DNA from: Bacteroidota bacterium
Lineage (GTDB): Bacteria > Bacteroidota > Bacteroidia > Bacteroidales > Dysgonomonadaceae
Reading direction: 5' to 3'
Length of the DNA stretch: 64,000 nt
Assembly (NCBI GenBank): GCA_023424395.1
Contig: JAFADY010000017.1
Span: 73,366 to 137,365 of the forward strand
A program made the position numbers and the translations under genes. The notes beneath the pieces were generated by a model, which was not told the DNA's origin, ran no database searches, and saw nothing but the letters and a program-made list of their open reading frames with translations. Below, one piece after another: positions 40,483 to 49,309 of the stretch; position 1 is the first letter of the stretch, and each line of letters starts with the position of its first letter.

Positions 40483-41871
40483 CTACAACAGATTGCTTGC
40501 CAATTCCGACAGTTCGCTACGTTCGCCCTTCACTAAATTTACGTGAGCGAAAATGGTTTGTCCTTTCATCTTGTCTATCATATAAGCCAATCCGTTGGAT
40601 TGGGAATCCAGGTAAGGTGAGTCTATTTGTTGCAGGTCGCCGGTGAATATCATTTTCGTATTTTCTCCGGCGCGGGTAATAATGGTTTTTACTTCGTGTG
40701 GCGTGAGGTTTTGCGCTTCGTCGATAATACAAAACGTTTCGGTAAGGCTTCGTCCGCGAATAAAAGCCAACGCTTCAATTTCCAGTTGTCCCGATTTTTG
40801 TAATTCTTCGATGGTGCGTAAATCGCCGCTGTTTGATCCGAGATGCGATTTAATCACGTTCAGGTTATCGAAAAGCGGCTGCATATAAGGTGCAATTTTT
40901 TGTTTCTCGTCACCCGGCAAATATCCCAAGTCTTTGTTAGACAAAGACACAATGGGGCGGGCAAGCAAAATCTGGTGATAGATTTTGTTTTGCTTTAACG
41001 CAGAGGCCAACGCCAACAGCGTTTTTCCGGTTCCGGCTTTTCCGGTGAGGCCGACGAGTTTTATTTCGGGATCGTTTAAAACCTCAAACGCGAAGGCTTG
41101 TTCCGCGTTTCGGGCCTGAATACCGAAATTGACCTCTTTCTCTATTTTTTTGATATTCCCGGTAAACGGATTATACCTGACCAACACGCTGTTTCGCTCA
41201 CTTTTCAGGATGAAACATTGGTTGGGCATAATTTCGTTTTGGAAGTTGAATTCTTCGAAATCCACTCCCAAAGGCTGTGCGTAAATTTTATCGATCAAAT
41301 CGGGATCGATTCCTTCGACAACCAGTTCGCCTTCGTCAAAAATATCAATATCGGTTACCTTGTCGTTGATGTAATCTTCGGCAAGTATGCCCAACGAACG
41401 CGCCTTCATCCGAAGGTTTATATCTTTGGACACCAAAATGGTTTTGGTGTCCGCGTTTTTTTCCGCTATATCCACAACCGTGGAAAGTATCCGGTTATCG
41501 GGGGTGCGTTCCGGAAAGGCCTGTTGAATTTTTTCGTTGGAGTGCGAGCTGTTTACAATGTAAAGTTTTCCACGCCCCAAGCCGAGTTCGGCGCCATTGG
41601 TGAAAAGTTCGTCATCGGTTATCAGATCGAGTTCCCGTACAAAAGCGCGCGCGTTAAAATTGATCTGTTCGTTTCCTTTTTTGAATTTATCCAGTTCTTC
41701 CAGCACCACAAAGGGCAAATAGATGTCGTTCTCTTCAAAATTATCAAGGCACTTATAATCGTGGAGGATTACGTTCGTGTCGAGGATAAAGTTTTTTTTG
41801 GGATTTTTGATCGATTTCGTAGTTCTTGCTCTCGTTTTTGTTTTCGCCTTGCTTGTTGTGGTAGTTGCCAT
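40483..41871 (-). CDS. PIN-PhoH family protein
   Basis: A 462-residue protein with a Lys/Thr/Arg-rich N-terminal tail, an N-terminal PIN nuclease domain (about 25-170; FILDTNVILHD, ILSTVVDIAEK, ILVSKDINLRMKA, LAEDY) and a PhoH ATPase/helicase domain (about 235-460) with Walker A GKAGTGKTLLALA and FCIIDEAQNLTPHE. PIN-PhoH (PhoH2) proteins couple RNA unwinding to ribonuclease activity. The PIN acidic residues Asp (DTN), Glu/Asp and Asp appear preserved. It is transcribed alone. Confidence 0.93.
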   Translation of the reverse strand: MATTTTSKAKTKTRARTTKSIKNPKKNFILDTNVILHDYKCLDNFEENDIYLPFVVLEELDKFKKGNEQINFNARAFVRELDLITDDELFTNGAELGLGRGKLYIVNSSHSNEKIQQAFPERTPDNRILSTVVDIAEKNADTKTILVSKDINLRMKARSLGILAEDYINDKVTDIDIFDEGELVVEGIDPDLIDKIYAQPLGVDFEEFNFQNEIMPNQCFILKSERNSVLVRYNPFTGNIKKIEKEVNFGIQARNAEQAFAFEVLNDPEIKLVGLTGKAGTGKTLLALASALKQNKIYHQILLARPIVSLSNKDLGYLPGDEKQKIAPYMQPLFDNLNVIKSHLGSNSGDLRTIEELQKSGQLEIEALAFIRGRSLTETFCIIDEAQNLTPHEVKTIITRAGENTKMIFTGDLQQIDSPYLDSQSNGLAYMIDKMKGQTIFAHVNLVKGERSELSELASNLL

Positions 41872-41960
41872 GTCAGTTAAATTTAAATTTCATACCTTAT
41901 AGAAACGCAATTCTTGAAGATTTGTTTCGGAAATCGGCTATATTTTTATCAGCAACGAAT

Positions 41961-41996
41961 AAAAAATGCAGTATCCATCACCAGATACTGCATTCA
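41961..41996 (-). terminator. Terminator after the lipocalin-like gene
   Basis: AATGCAGTATC pairs perfectly with GATACTGCATT around an 8-base loop. The A run at 41961-41966 gives the U tract on the minus strand, and T-rich sequence on the other side makes it bidirectional. Confidence 0.85.
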
Positions 41997-42017
41997 TTTT
42001 TGTGTAATTACTTGCTA

Positions 42018-42434
42018 TTATTTAAAAGTAAGAACACGTAAATCGATATTTTCTGATCCCTGACGAAGAATGAGTTCCGTTGCGGTGCATTTTTCAATCT
42101 CGTATTTTCTTCCTTCTATAGTCAAAATGTTTTTGCCATCATCCGTCGATAAAGACCAAATTCCCGCGCTGTCTTTCTCATTTCCACAAGCATCGTTTAC
42201 AGAAATTTTGAAGCTACCGTTAGAGTTAAAATCCCATTTATCGTCTTTTTCACATGGCTCCGTAAGTTGTTCCACAGCCATGAGTTTATCCGAAGTCAGA
42301 GTCCACGGCCTGAGCACCAGCGTTGCTCGAATTGTTTCAGTTTCTATCTCTTCTTTGGTACATGAAGAAACGCCTAAGCCTATGGATAATATAAATGCAA
42401 AAAGCAAAGCAAATTTCAAATTTTTCATAATCAA
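42018..42434 (-). CDS. Small lipocalin-like lipoprotein
   Basis: A 138-residue lipoprotein. The signal peptide ends IGLGVSSC, with lipidation expected at the Cys. The mature part has the lipocalin-like pattern of Bacteroidota: RPWTLTSDKLM, WDFNSNGSFKIS and GIWSLSTDDGKNILTI, then short beta strands. Probably starts at the second Met (42428). The ligand is unknown. It is divergent from the second M3 peptidase gene and has its own strong terminator. Confidence 0.78.
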   Translation of the reverse strand: MIMKNLKFALLFAFILSIGLGVSSCTKEEIETETIRATLVLRPWTLTSDKLMAVEQLTEPCEKDDKWDFNSNGSFKISVNDACGNEKDSAGIWSLSTDDGKNILTIEGRKYEIEKCTATELILRQGSENIDLRVLTFK

Positions 42435-42621
42435 TTTATTTAGTTAATAACATTATAAATAACGATTATCGATAATTTTTGTTATTCCATTTCTGTTGCA
42501 TTTAAGATAATTTCATTGTTTCCAACAACTAATTTACAAATTGTAACGTAGAACCTTGACGATTTAGGTTTTTTTGAGCGGAATGATCGTACTTTTAAGA
42601 TTAGCTTATTCTTATTTTTTT

Positions 42622-42629
42622 TATCTTTG
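42622..42629 (+). promoter_or_regulatory. -7 box of the second M3 peptidase gene
   Basis: TATCTTTG lies 32 bases before the ATG. No TTG at a fitting distance. Confidence 0.5.
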
Positions 42630-42660
42630 CGTCACTTAAAAAACCACTAACTAAATTATT

Positions 42661-44766
42661 ATGAAAAAATTAATAATAGCATTTTTATTTATGACAGCAA
42701 TAACTACTGCTTTAACGGCAGATGAGAATCCTTTTTTTAAGCCCTTCGATACGCCTTACGGCACAGCGCCTTTCGATAAAATAAAGATAGAACATTTTGA
42801 ACCGGCTTTTGAGAGAGCCATCAAAGAGCATCGGGAAGAAGTTGATAAAATTGCGGCGAATACGCAACCGGCGACATTTAAGAATACGATCGAAGCCATG
42901 GAATATTCGGGTGAAATGTTGAGCCGCGTAAGTTCCGTGTTCTTCAATTTGAACAGCGCCGAAAGCAACGATGAGATGATGCAAATTTCCAGAAACTTGA
43001 GCCCTAAATTGTCTGAGCACTCAAACAACATCAATCTCAACGAAAATCTTTTCAAAAGAATAAAAACCGTGTACGATGCACGAAATACTTCGGGATTGAC
43101 GCCGGAACAGATTCGTTTGGTCGAAAAATACTACGAACGATTCGAAAACAGCGGGGCAACTCTTTCAGCAGCCGATAAAGAAACTTACCGCAAACTTTCT
43201 ATGGAATTAAGCAAAGCTACGCTCGATTTCGGACAAAATAACCTGAGAGAGACCAACGCTTACGAAATGCTGCTCACCGACAAAGCCGATTTGGTAGGCC
43301 TTCCCGAAAGCGTAATTGAAGCGGCGGCGGCCAAAGCAAAATCGAAAGACAAAGAAGGTTGGTTATTCGATCTTTCAGCGCCGAGCTATATCGGTTTCAT
43401 GAAATATTCCAGCCGCCGCGATTTGCGCGAAAAGCTTTACATGGCTTACAATACCAAAAGTGTAAAAGGCGGGGAATTCGATAACAAAGAGAATGTGCAA
43501 AAAATAGCCAACCTTCGCTTGCAGATAGCGAATTTATTGGGTTACAAAAGTTATTCGGAATACGTATTGAAAAACCGGATGGCAAAAAACGACAAAGCAG
43601 TTTTTGAATTATTGGATAAACTGTCTGCTGCATTCACACCGATAGCCCAACAAGAAGTGAAGGACGTACAGCAATTTGCTTCGCAAATGGAAGGAAAGCC
43701 TGTGGAATTACAGCCGTGGGATTGGAGTTATTATGCAGATAAATTGAAGGACAGTCGTTTTAATTTGAACGACGAAATGACGCGCCCGTATTTTGAATTG
43801 GAAAACGTGAAAAAAGGCATTTTCGGTTTGGCAACAGATCTGTATGGTTTGCGATTTGTGAAAAATTCCAATATCGCCGTTTATCACCCCGAAGTGGAAG
43901 CTTTTGACGTGTTGGACGAAAACGGGAATTTCTTATCGGTTTTGTACACCGATTTCCACCCCCGTGAGGGAAAACGCGCCGGCGCATGGATGACTTCTTA
44001 CAAAAATCAATTCATAAAAGATGGTAAAGACAGCCGCCCGCACGTTTCCATTGTGATGAACTTCACGCGTCCGACCGAATCCAAACCGGCTTTGCTCACT
44101 TTTGACGAGGTGAGAACTTTCCTCCACGAATTCGGACATGCCTTGCATGGAATGCTCGCGAAAAGCAATTATGAGTCGCTTTCAGGAACAAGCGTTTATC
44201 GCGATTTTGTGGAGTTGCCCTCGCATATCATGGAAAATTGGCTGGTTCAAAAAGATTTCCTCGATAAATTTGCGTTTCATTACGAAACCGGCGAAAAAAT
44301 GCCGGCAGAACTATTACAGAAAATTATCGATGCAAGTAATTATAACACCGGTTATGCTACTTTACGCCAGCTTTCGTTCGGTTATTTGGATATGGCATGG
44401 CATTCGCTCACACAACCTTTCGATGCAGATATTCGCCAATTCGAACAAGACGCTATGACACGCGTACAACTGCTTCCGGTTGTTCCCGAAACAAGCATGT
44501 CGGCACAATTCGGACATATTTTCTCAGGAGGCTACGCTGCCGGATATTACAGTTACAAATGGGCTGAAGTGATGGATGCCGACGCGTTTTCGGTATTTAA
44601 GAAAAACGGAATTTTCGATAAGGAAACCGCACATTCTTTCAGAACAAACATTTTGGAAAAAGGAAATACTGCGGATCCGACGGAGCTTTATAAAAATTTC
44701 CGCGGCCAGGAACCTTCTGTCGATGCGCTGTTGGAGAGAGCGGGCGTGAAAAATTTATCCTTGTGA
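42661..44766 (+). CDS. dcp: M3 family oligopeptidase/dipeptidyl carboxypeptidase, exported
   Basis: Second M3 zinc peptidase, 701 residues, paralogous to the gene at 20.6 kb; both share the QPATFKNTIEAM/PTFENTIVAL-type N-terminal pattern. Signal peptide about residues 1-20 without lipobox Cys, so likely soluble in the periplasm. Zinc motif LHEFGHALHGM near residue 489 and FVELPSHIMENW, with GHIFSGGYAAGYYSYKWAEV at the C-terminus. The two paralogs differ in anchoring (lipoprotein versus soluble), which may reflect division of labour in peptide use. Monocistronic with a perfect terminator. Confidence 0.93.
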   Translation: MKKLIIAFLFMTAITTALTADENPFFKPFDTPYGTAPFDKIKIEHFEPAFERAIKEHREEVDKIAANTQPATFKNTIEAMEYSGEMLSRVSSVFFNLNSAESNDEMMQISRNLSPKLSEHSNNINLNENLFKRIKTVYDARNTSGLTPEQIRLVEKYYERFENSGATLSAADKETYRKLSMELSKATLDFGQNNLRETNAYEMLLTDKADLVGLPESVIEAAAAKAKSKDKEGWLFDLSAPSYIGFMKYSSRRDLREKLYMAYNTKSVKGGEFDNKENVQKIANLRLQIANLLGYKSYSEYVLKNRMAKNDKAVFELLDKLSAAFTPIAQQEVKDVQQFASQMEGKPVELQPWDWSYYADKLKDSRFNLNDEMTRPYFELENVKKGIFGLATDLYGLRFVKNSNIAVYHPEVEAFDVLDENGNFLSVLYTDFHPREGKRAGAWMTSYKNQFIKDGKDSRPHVSIVMNFTRPTESKPALLTFDEVRTFLHEFGHALHGMLAKSNYESLSGTSVYRDFVELPSHIMENWLVQKDFLDKFAFHYETGEKMPAELLQKIIDASNYNTGYATLRQLSFGYLDMAWHSLTQPFDADIRQFEQDAMTRVQLLPVVPETSMSAQFGHIFSGGYAAGYYSYKWAEVMDADAFSVFKKNGIFDKETAHSFRTNILEKGNTADPTELYKNFRGQEPSVDALLERAGVKNLSL

Positions 44767-44783
44767 TTCGTATATAAAAGTAA

Positions 44784-44819
44784 AAAAGCATTGAACGGAA
44801 AAGTTCAATGCTTTTTTTA
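44784..44819. terminator. Bidirectional terminator
   Basis: AAAGCATTGAAC pairs perfectly with GTTCAATGCTTT around a 6-base loop, with A and T runs on the two sides. It serves the M3 gene (+) and sufB (-). Confidence 0.9.
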
Positions 44820-44852
44820 TCGTAACATTATGCCTTCAAACCCGTAACCCGC

Positions 44853-46304
44853 TTACCCCACGCTTCCTTCCAAACTAATTTGCAGCAACTTCTGTGCTTC
44901 AACGGCAAATTCCATCGGAAGTTTGTTCACTACTTCTTTCACGTAACCATTTACGATCAATCCGATAGCTTCTTCTTCTCCCAAACCGCGTTGGTTGCAG
45001 TAGAAAATTTGGTCTTCGCTGATTTTCGAAGTCGTGGCTTCGTGTTCTAAAATTGCTGTTGGATTTTGAATATCGGTGTAAGGAAATGTGTGTGCGCCAC
45101 AGTAATCGGTAAGCAGCAAGCTGTCGCACTGCGAGTGATTACGGGCGTTTTCCGCTTTTTTCGAAACTTTTACTAAGCCCCGATAACTGTTTTGGCTGCT
45201 TCCTGCCGAAATCCCTTTCGAAACGATTCTGCTTCTTGTATTTTTGCCCAAATGGATCATTTTGGTTCCGGTATCGGCTTGTTGAAAATTGTTGGTAACG
45301 GCAACGGAATAAAATTCGCCCACCGAGTTATCGCCCGCCAAAATGCACGACGGATATTTCCACGTAATAGCAGAGCCGGTTTCTACCTGCGTCCACGAAA
45401 TTTTGGAGTTTTTTCCTTTGCAAATACCGCGTTTGGTAACGAAATTATATACGCCGCCTTTACCGTTTTTATCGCCCGGATACCAATTTTGAACCGTAGA
45501 ATATTTCACTTCGGCATTTTCGAGGGCAACAATTTCCACGATGGCCGCGTGAAGCTGATTTTCGTCGCGTTGGGGCGCCGTACAGCCTTCGAGATAACTC
45601 ACGTAAGAGTCATCGTCGGCGACAATGAGCGTGCGCTCAAATTGCCCCGTATTGGCTGCGTTGATGCGAAAATAAGTAGATAACTCCATCGGACAACGAA
45701 CGCCTTTGGGTATGTAAACGAAAGAACCGTCGCTGAAAACCGCCGAATTGAGCGCGGCATAAAAATTGTCTTTGTATGGAACCACGGTGGCAAGATATTT
45801 CTTTACCAAATCGGGGTGATGTTGCACGGCCTCGCTGAACGAACTAAAGATGATTCCTTTTTCGGCCAACGTTTCTTTGTAAGTAGTTTTTACCGAAACG
45901 CTATCCATTACGGCATCAACCGCAACTCCGGCAAGCACTTCGCGCTCGTGCAACGGTATTCCGAGTCGCTCGAAGGTCTTCAAAAGTTCAGGATCCACTT
46001 CGTCCAAGCTCTTCGGGCCTTTTTTCTTGGTTGGGTCGGCATAATAAATAATGTCCTGAAAATCGATTTCGGGGATATCCAAATGCGCCCATTCGGGTGT
46101 TTTCATCGTGAGCCAATGGCGATAGGCTTTCAGACGAAACTCCAACATCCATTCGGGTTCATTTTTCTTTGCCGAGATTAGGCGAACAACGTCCTCGTTC
46201 AGCCCTTTGGCTATGGTTTCGGTTTCCACATCGGTGGTAAAACCGTATTTATAATCGGTGGTTGTCAGCTCATTTAATATTTGATCTTGATCTAATTCTT
46301 GCAT
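44853..46304 (-). CDS. sufB: Fe-S cluster assembly protein SufB
   Basis: Scaffold subunit of the SUF (SufBC2D) iron-sulfur assembly complex. The 483 residues match across the full length, with EPEWMLEFRLKAYRHW near the N-terminus, VAGVAVDAVMDSVSVKTTYKE-like region, YIPKGVRCPMELSTYF, the parallel beta-helix core (VEIVALENAEVKYSTVQNW), the SRGLV/NSYRGLVKVSKKAENARNH-type segment and CDSLLLTDYCGAHTFPY with cysteines near the cluster site. In most Bacteroidota sufB is followed by sufC and sufD, but the next gene is on the other strand beyond a terminator, so sufC/D must be elsewhere. A TACTTTTG box lies at 46411-46418 (minus). Confidence 0.95.
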   Translation of the reverse strand: MQELDQDQILNELTTTDYKYGFTTDVETETIAKGLNEDVVRLISAKKNEPEWMLEFRLKAYRHWLTMKTPEWAHLDIPEIDFQDIIYYADPTKKKGPKSLDEVDPELLKTFERLGIPLHEREVLAGVAVDAVMDSVSVKTTYKETLAEKGIIFSSFSEAVQHHPDLVKKYLATVVPYKDNFYAALNSAVFSDGSFVYIPKGVRCPMELSTYFRINAANTGQFERTLIVADDDSYVSYLEGCTAPQRDENQLHAAIVEIVALENAEVKYSTVQNWYPGDKNGKGGVYNFVTKRGICKGKNSKISWTQVETGSAITWKYPSCILAGDNSVGEFYSVAVTNNFQQADTGTKMIHLGKNTRSRIVSKGISAGSSQNSYRGLVKVSKKAENARNHSQCDSLLLTDYCGAHTFPYTDIQNPTAILEHEATTSKISEDQIFYCNQRGLGEEEAIGLIVNGYVKEVVNKLPMEFAVEAQKLLQISLEGSVG

Positions 46305-46410
46305 TGATGTGTGATTTTTTTGATTGTTGCAATCGTTGTTCTACATTAATAGGAGAAACTTTTCGAGTTTCCAACCATTCATAACAACCATCGCGCAGTA
46401 TTTGTTTATG

Positions 46411-46418
46411 CAAAAGTA
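46411..46418 (-). promoter_or_regulatory. -7 box of sufB
   Basis: Minus-strand TACTTTTG about 110 bases before the ATG; no -33 TTG at a fitting distance. Confidence 0.45.
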
Positions 46419-46545
46419 AGAGTTTTTTGATAAACTTCGGAACTTATAGAAATAGGTTTTTGCGATTGCGCATAGATGAACATTTATTCATTTGAGCTTG
46501 TTTACTAAACAAATAAAAATAATAACAAGACAAAAAACGATTAAA

Positions 46546-47124
46546 ATGAAAAGAGTAGCATTAGCATTTATTACGGTTTTATTAGGTGTTTCACTTTCGG
46601 CTCAATCGAGCTATAAAGTAGATCCGGCGCACGCTTCAGTTAATTTCAAGGTAAAACACATGGGTATTACGTTTGTAAGCGGAAAATTCGAAAAATTCGA
46701 TGGCGGTGTTGTAGGAAGTTTGAGTAATTTAGAAGCCGCACGTGTGTTTTTTAATGTAGAAACGGCGAGCATAAATACAAGCGTACAAAAACGCGATGAT
46801 CACTTACGCAGTGCCGATTTTTTTGAGGTGGAAAAATTCCCATCTATGTCGTTCGAGAGTACAGGTATTGAAAAAGTGGATGAGGAAAATTATAAGCTGA
46901 AAGGTATGCTACAAATTAAAGATGTTTCGAAACCGGTTACTTTTGACGTGAAATACGGCGGTGTGGCCAAAGGTAGAAACGGAGAAGACATTCTTGGATT
47001 CGTGGCTAAAAACACCATCAATCGCTTTGATTACAACGTGGCCTACGACCCCGAATTAAGTTCCGTTGGAAAAGATGTGCACATAACGCTTTATCTTGAG
47101 TTTAAGGGCGAACCGAAAAAGTAA
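46546..47124 (+). CDS. YceI family periplasmic protein
   Basis: Exported lipocalin-like protein of the YceI family, which binds isoprenoid chains such as polyprenyl lipids. I start at the second Met (46546), which gives a normal signal peptide KRVALAFITVLLGVSLSAQ; the longer upstream frame has a polar head. Family features are YKVDPAHASVNFKVKHMG, FVSGKFEKFDGG, NVETASINTSVQKRDDHLRSADFFEVEKFP and DVSKPVTFDVKYGG. Length 192 is normal. Monocistronic with its own terminator. Confidence 0.9.
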   Translation: MKRVALAFITVLLGVSLSAQSSYKVDPAHASVNFKVKHMGITFVSGKFEKFDGGVVGSLSNLEAARVFFNVETASINTSVQKRDDHLRSADFFEVEKFPSMSFESTGIEKVDEENYKLKGMLQIKDVSKPVTFDVKYGGVAKGRNGEDILGFVAKNTINRFDYNVAYDPELSSVGKDVHITLYLEFKGEPKK

Positions 47125-47143
47125 ATAGTTTGTATTCAGCAAT

Positions 47144-47181
47144 AAAAAAACAGGACTGCGGTAACGTAGTCCTGTTTTTTT
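47144..47181. terminator. Bidirectional terminator
   Basis: AAACAGGACT pairs with AGTCCTGTTT around GCGGTAACGT, with A and T runs on the two sides. It separates yceI (+) from the DUF3298 gene (-). Confidence 0.85.
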
Positions 47182-47195
47182 ACATATTTTTCAGG

Positions 47196-48059
47196 TTAGT
47201 TCTCGTTCAAAAAAAATCGTATAACGATTCCGTCAGGAATGAGAATGTCTTGTAAATCGGAGTAGGGCACCGTAACTTCGATAACGCCCATGGCATAAGG
47301 CGCAATTTCGTATTGATTATAAGCGTAATGAATGCCTTTATCGTCGAGCCAAAAATTGTTGTTGGGTACAATATCATCCACCGTGAAAAAACCGTGCATC
47401 AACAACGAATCGGGTTCGGGAGCATTGAATTGTTTCATTAAATTGCCAACGATCTTATCGGTTAAAGGCTTGTAATAATCAGGTTTAAACAGGTCTTCTT
47501 CGGAAAGCGTTACCAAATCGTTCAAATCTATATTGGTGTAAGTTACGCGGTATGAGCCGTGCGCGCCGCCCGTATAATCGCTGAACTCCACCGCATAGGC
47601 CAAAAGCGAATCGTTTTGGAACAAAATTTTGTTTGTGTTGCTCATGTTGTACCAATACCACTGCGGCATATCGTTCTCACCGAGGCGTGCTTTATCGGCA
47701 TAATAATCGTTGGATAACTCCTCGTAGTCTTCAGTGTATTTGGCGAGATAATTGTCAACGGCTTGTTCCGGCGTCATGGAATCATACACACGCTCACCGA
47801 AAAACGTTCCCAAAAATATCTGCTGCAAACGCGCCAAATCTTCTTCGTTGCGGAATTTCACAGGATAGGTAAAATTTACTTTCACATCGGCAAAAGGGAG
47901 TGTGGTGTCGTTTTCAACGAGCATTGGTATCTTTTTAGCTACAACGATACTGTCGAAATCTATTTCATTTGATGCACCTGTCGTTTTTTTACATGATGCA
48001 AATATTCCTACGAATGCAAATACACTGATAATAACCTGAATGATTGCGTTTTGTTTCAT
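47196..48059 (-). CDS. DUF4163/DUF3298 lipoprotein
   Basis: Lipoprotein of 287 residues. Signal ending FVGIFASC, then a mature part with a DUF4163-like half (VNFTYPVKFRNEEDLARL) and a DUF3298 half (TGGAHGSYRVTYTNIDL, YNQYEIAPYAMGVIEVTVPYSDL). The pair resembles the extracytoplasmic domains of anti-sigma factor RsiV, in which DUF3298/4163 binds muramidase. Here it is a free lipoprotein with no cytoplasmic anti-sigma part, so binding of a lysozyme-like ligand is only inference. Followed on the same strand, upstream, by DUF4831. Confidence 0.82.
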   Translation of the reverse strand: MKQNAIIQVIISVFAFVGIFASCKKTTGASNEIDFDSIVVAKKIPMLVENDTTLPFADVKVNFTYPVKFRNEEDLARLQQIFLGTFFGERVYDSMTPEQAVDNYLAKYTEDYEELSNDYYADKARLGENDMPQWYWYNMSNTNKILFQNDSLLAYAVEFSDYTGGAHGSYRVTYTNIDLNDLVTLSEEDLFKPDYYKPLTDKIVGNLMKQFNAPEPDSLLMHGFFTVDDIVPNNNFWLDDKGIHYAYNQYEIAPYAMGVIEVTVPYSDLQDILIPDGIVIRFFLNEN

Positions 48060-48099
48060 AATATTTTATTCTAACTTCTGATTTCTAACTTCTAACTTG

Positions 48100-49176
48100 T
48101 CATTGGATAATTTGTTTCACAGCGCCCAACTCAGGATAGAAAATTACCTGAATGGGCTGTTTCATGTTATCGAACATTTTTTTTACGAGTACATCTTGAG
48201 AGCCGAATTGAACCACGTCTGTTTCTATGCTTTTTACCGCGCGGTTTTTGAATTCAATGGTTAGGACGGCTTTTCCCGGAATGTTATACACAAGCCCTTC
48301 GGTAAGTTTGGTTTCCAATCTTTGCAAATCGCGTTCCGATAATTGGCTTTCAACTTGTGGCGTTTTGTTTTTTAGCGTCAAGTAAACGGGTTCTCCGGCA
48401 AGATTATCGGCATCCACCGGGCCTAGTTTTTCCGAAAAACGAGCGACAACACGGCGGTCAATATTCGCAGCATCGGGCATAACGGTTATGTTGTGCGTAA
48501 AATATTCAGTGGATTCGCTACCGGCGAAAAGTTCCGTGAGCGCTTTTTCCTGCACATTAATTTCGTCCATTACCACTTTGTAGGCGTTGCCGTCGGGTGG
48601 CATATTTTCGGCTTCGCCGGTTAGAATATCCTGACGACTGCGACGGAGATCGAAAATTTGTCGTGCCACTAACTCCGCTTGTTTAGCAATGGAGCCTGCC
48701 ATGAGCGTTTCCTGCGATAAAAACCGGCGCGGATTAGCCGATGCAGCTTGAGCTGTGGGAATTTCCATTTGCGTAGCAGTATTAAATTGGGGTTCAGCAT
48801 TTATGGATGCTATCACGCCGTCTTCGCGAAGCGTAACATAGGGCTGCAAAGTGTTGGAACGAAATTCCACCATAAAAGAATTATTTTTGTCGGCAACGCC
48901 TTTGTTTACCACTGAAATATCTTCTAGCGTGAAAACGGTTTTATCATCCCTTATAGGGTTTTCCACACCCAAATAACGCTGCGCGTATTGATAAAAATCG
49001 CCGCGAATTTGAACGGTTTTTTTTACCAAAAAAGTAATTTCGAACGATGTTTTCGGTAGCGAATAAACTACGCCGTAATCGTTTGCTTTAATGGCATTTA
49101 CGCGGGTGGTTTTTTGGGCGAAAGCTCCGGAAATCGCAAGAAAAAAAGCCAAAAAGATGGAAAAGGTTATTTTCAT
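48100..49176 (-). CDS. DUF4831 family exported protein
   Basis: Exported 358-residue protein with a signal peptide (KITFSIFLAFFLAISGAFAQ) and the DUF4831 pattern: RVNAIKANDYGVVYSLPKTSFEITF followed by VKKTVQIRGDFYQYAQRYLG and FDLRRSRQDILTGEAENMPPDG. The family is found mostly in Bacteroidota and has no known function. It precedes the DUF4163/DUF3298 gene by 40 bases, so the two may form one transcript; the pheS gene is 133 bases further upstream. Confidence 0.82.
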   Translation of the reverse strand: MKITFSIFLAFFLAISGAFAQKTTRVNAIKANDYGVVYSLPKTSFEITFLVKKTVQIRGDFYQYAQRYLGVENPIRDDKTVFTLEDISVVNKGVADKNNSFMVEFRSNTLQPYVTLREDGVIASINAEPQFNTATQMEIPTAQAASANPRRFLSQETLMAGSIAKQAELVARQIFDLRRSRQDILTGEAENMPPDGNAYKVVMDEINVQEKALTELFAGSESTEYFTHNITVMPDAANIDRRVVARFSEKLGPVDADNLAGEPVYLTLKNKTPQVESQLSERDLQRLETKLTEGLVYNIPGKAVLTIEFKNRAVKSIETDVVQFGSQDVLVKKMFDNMKQPIQVIFYPELGAVKQIIQ

Positions 49177-49309
49177 TGTAATTTATAGTTATTCGATTGA
49201 TATTCAATAGTAATTTAGTTGTAATTCAAATGTATCGTTGAATATTTCAACGCCACGACAAATATTAGCGAAGCGAATTACCACGGAATTTCCATTAAAA
49301 ATCGACGTT

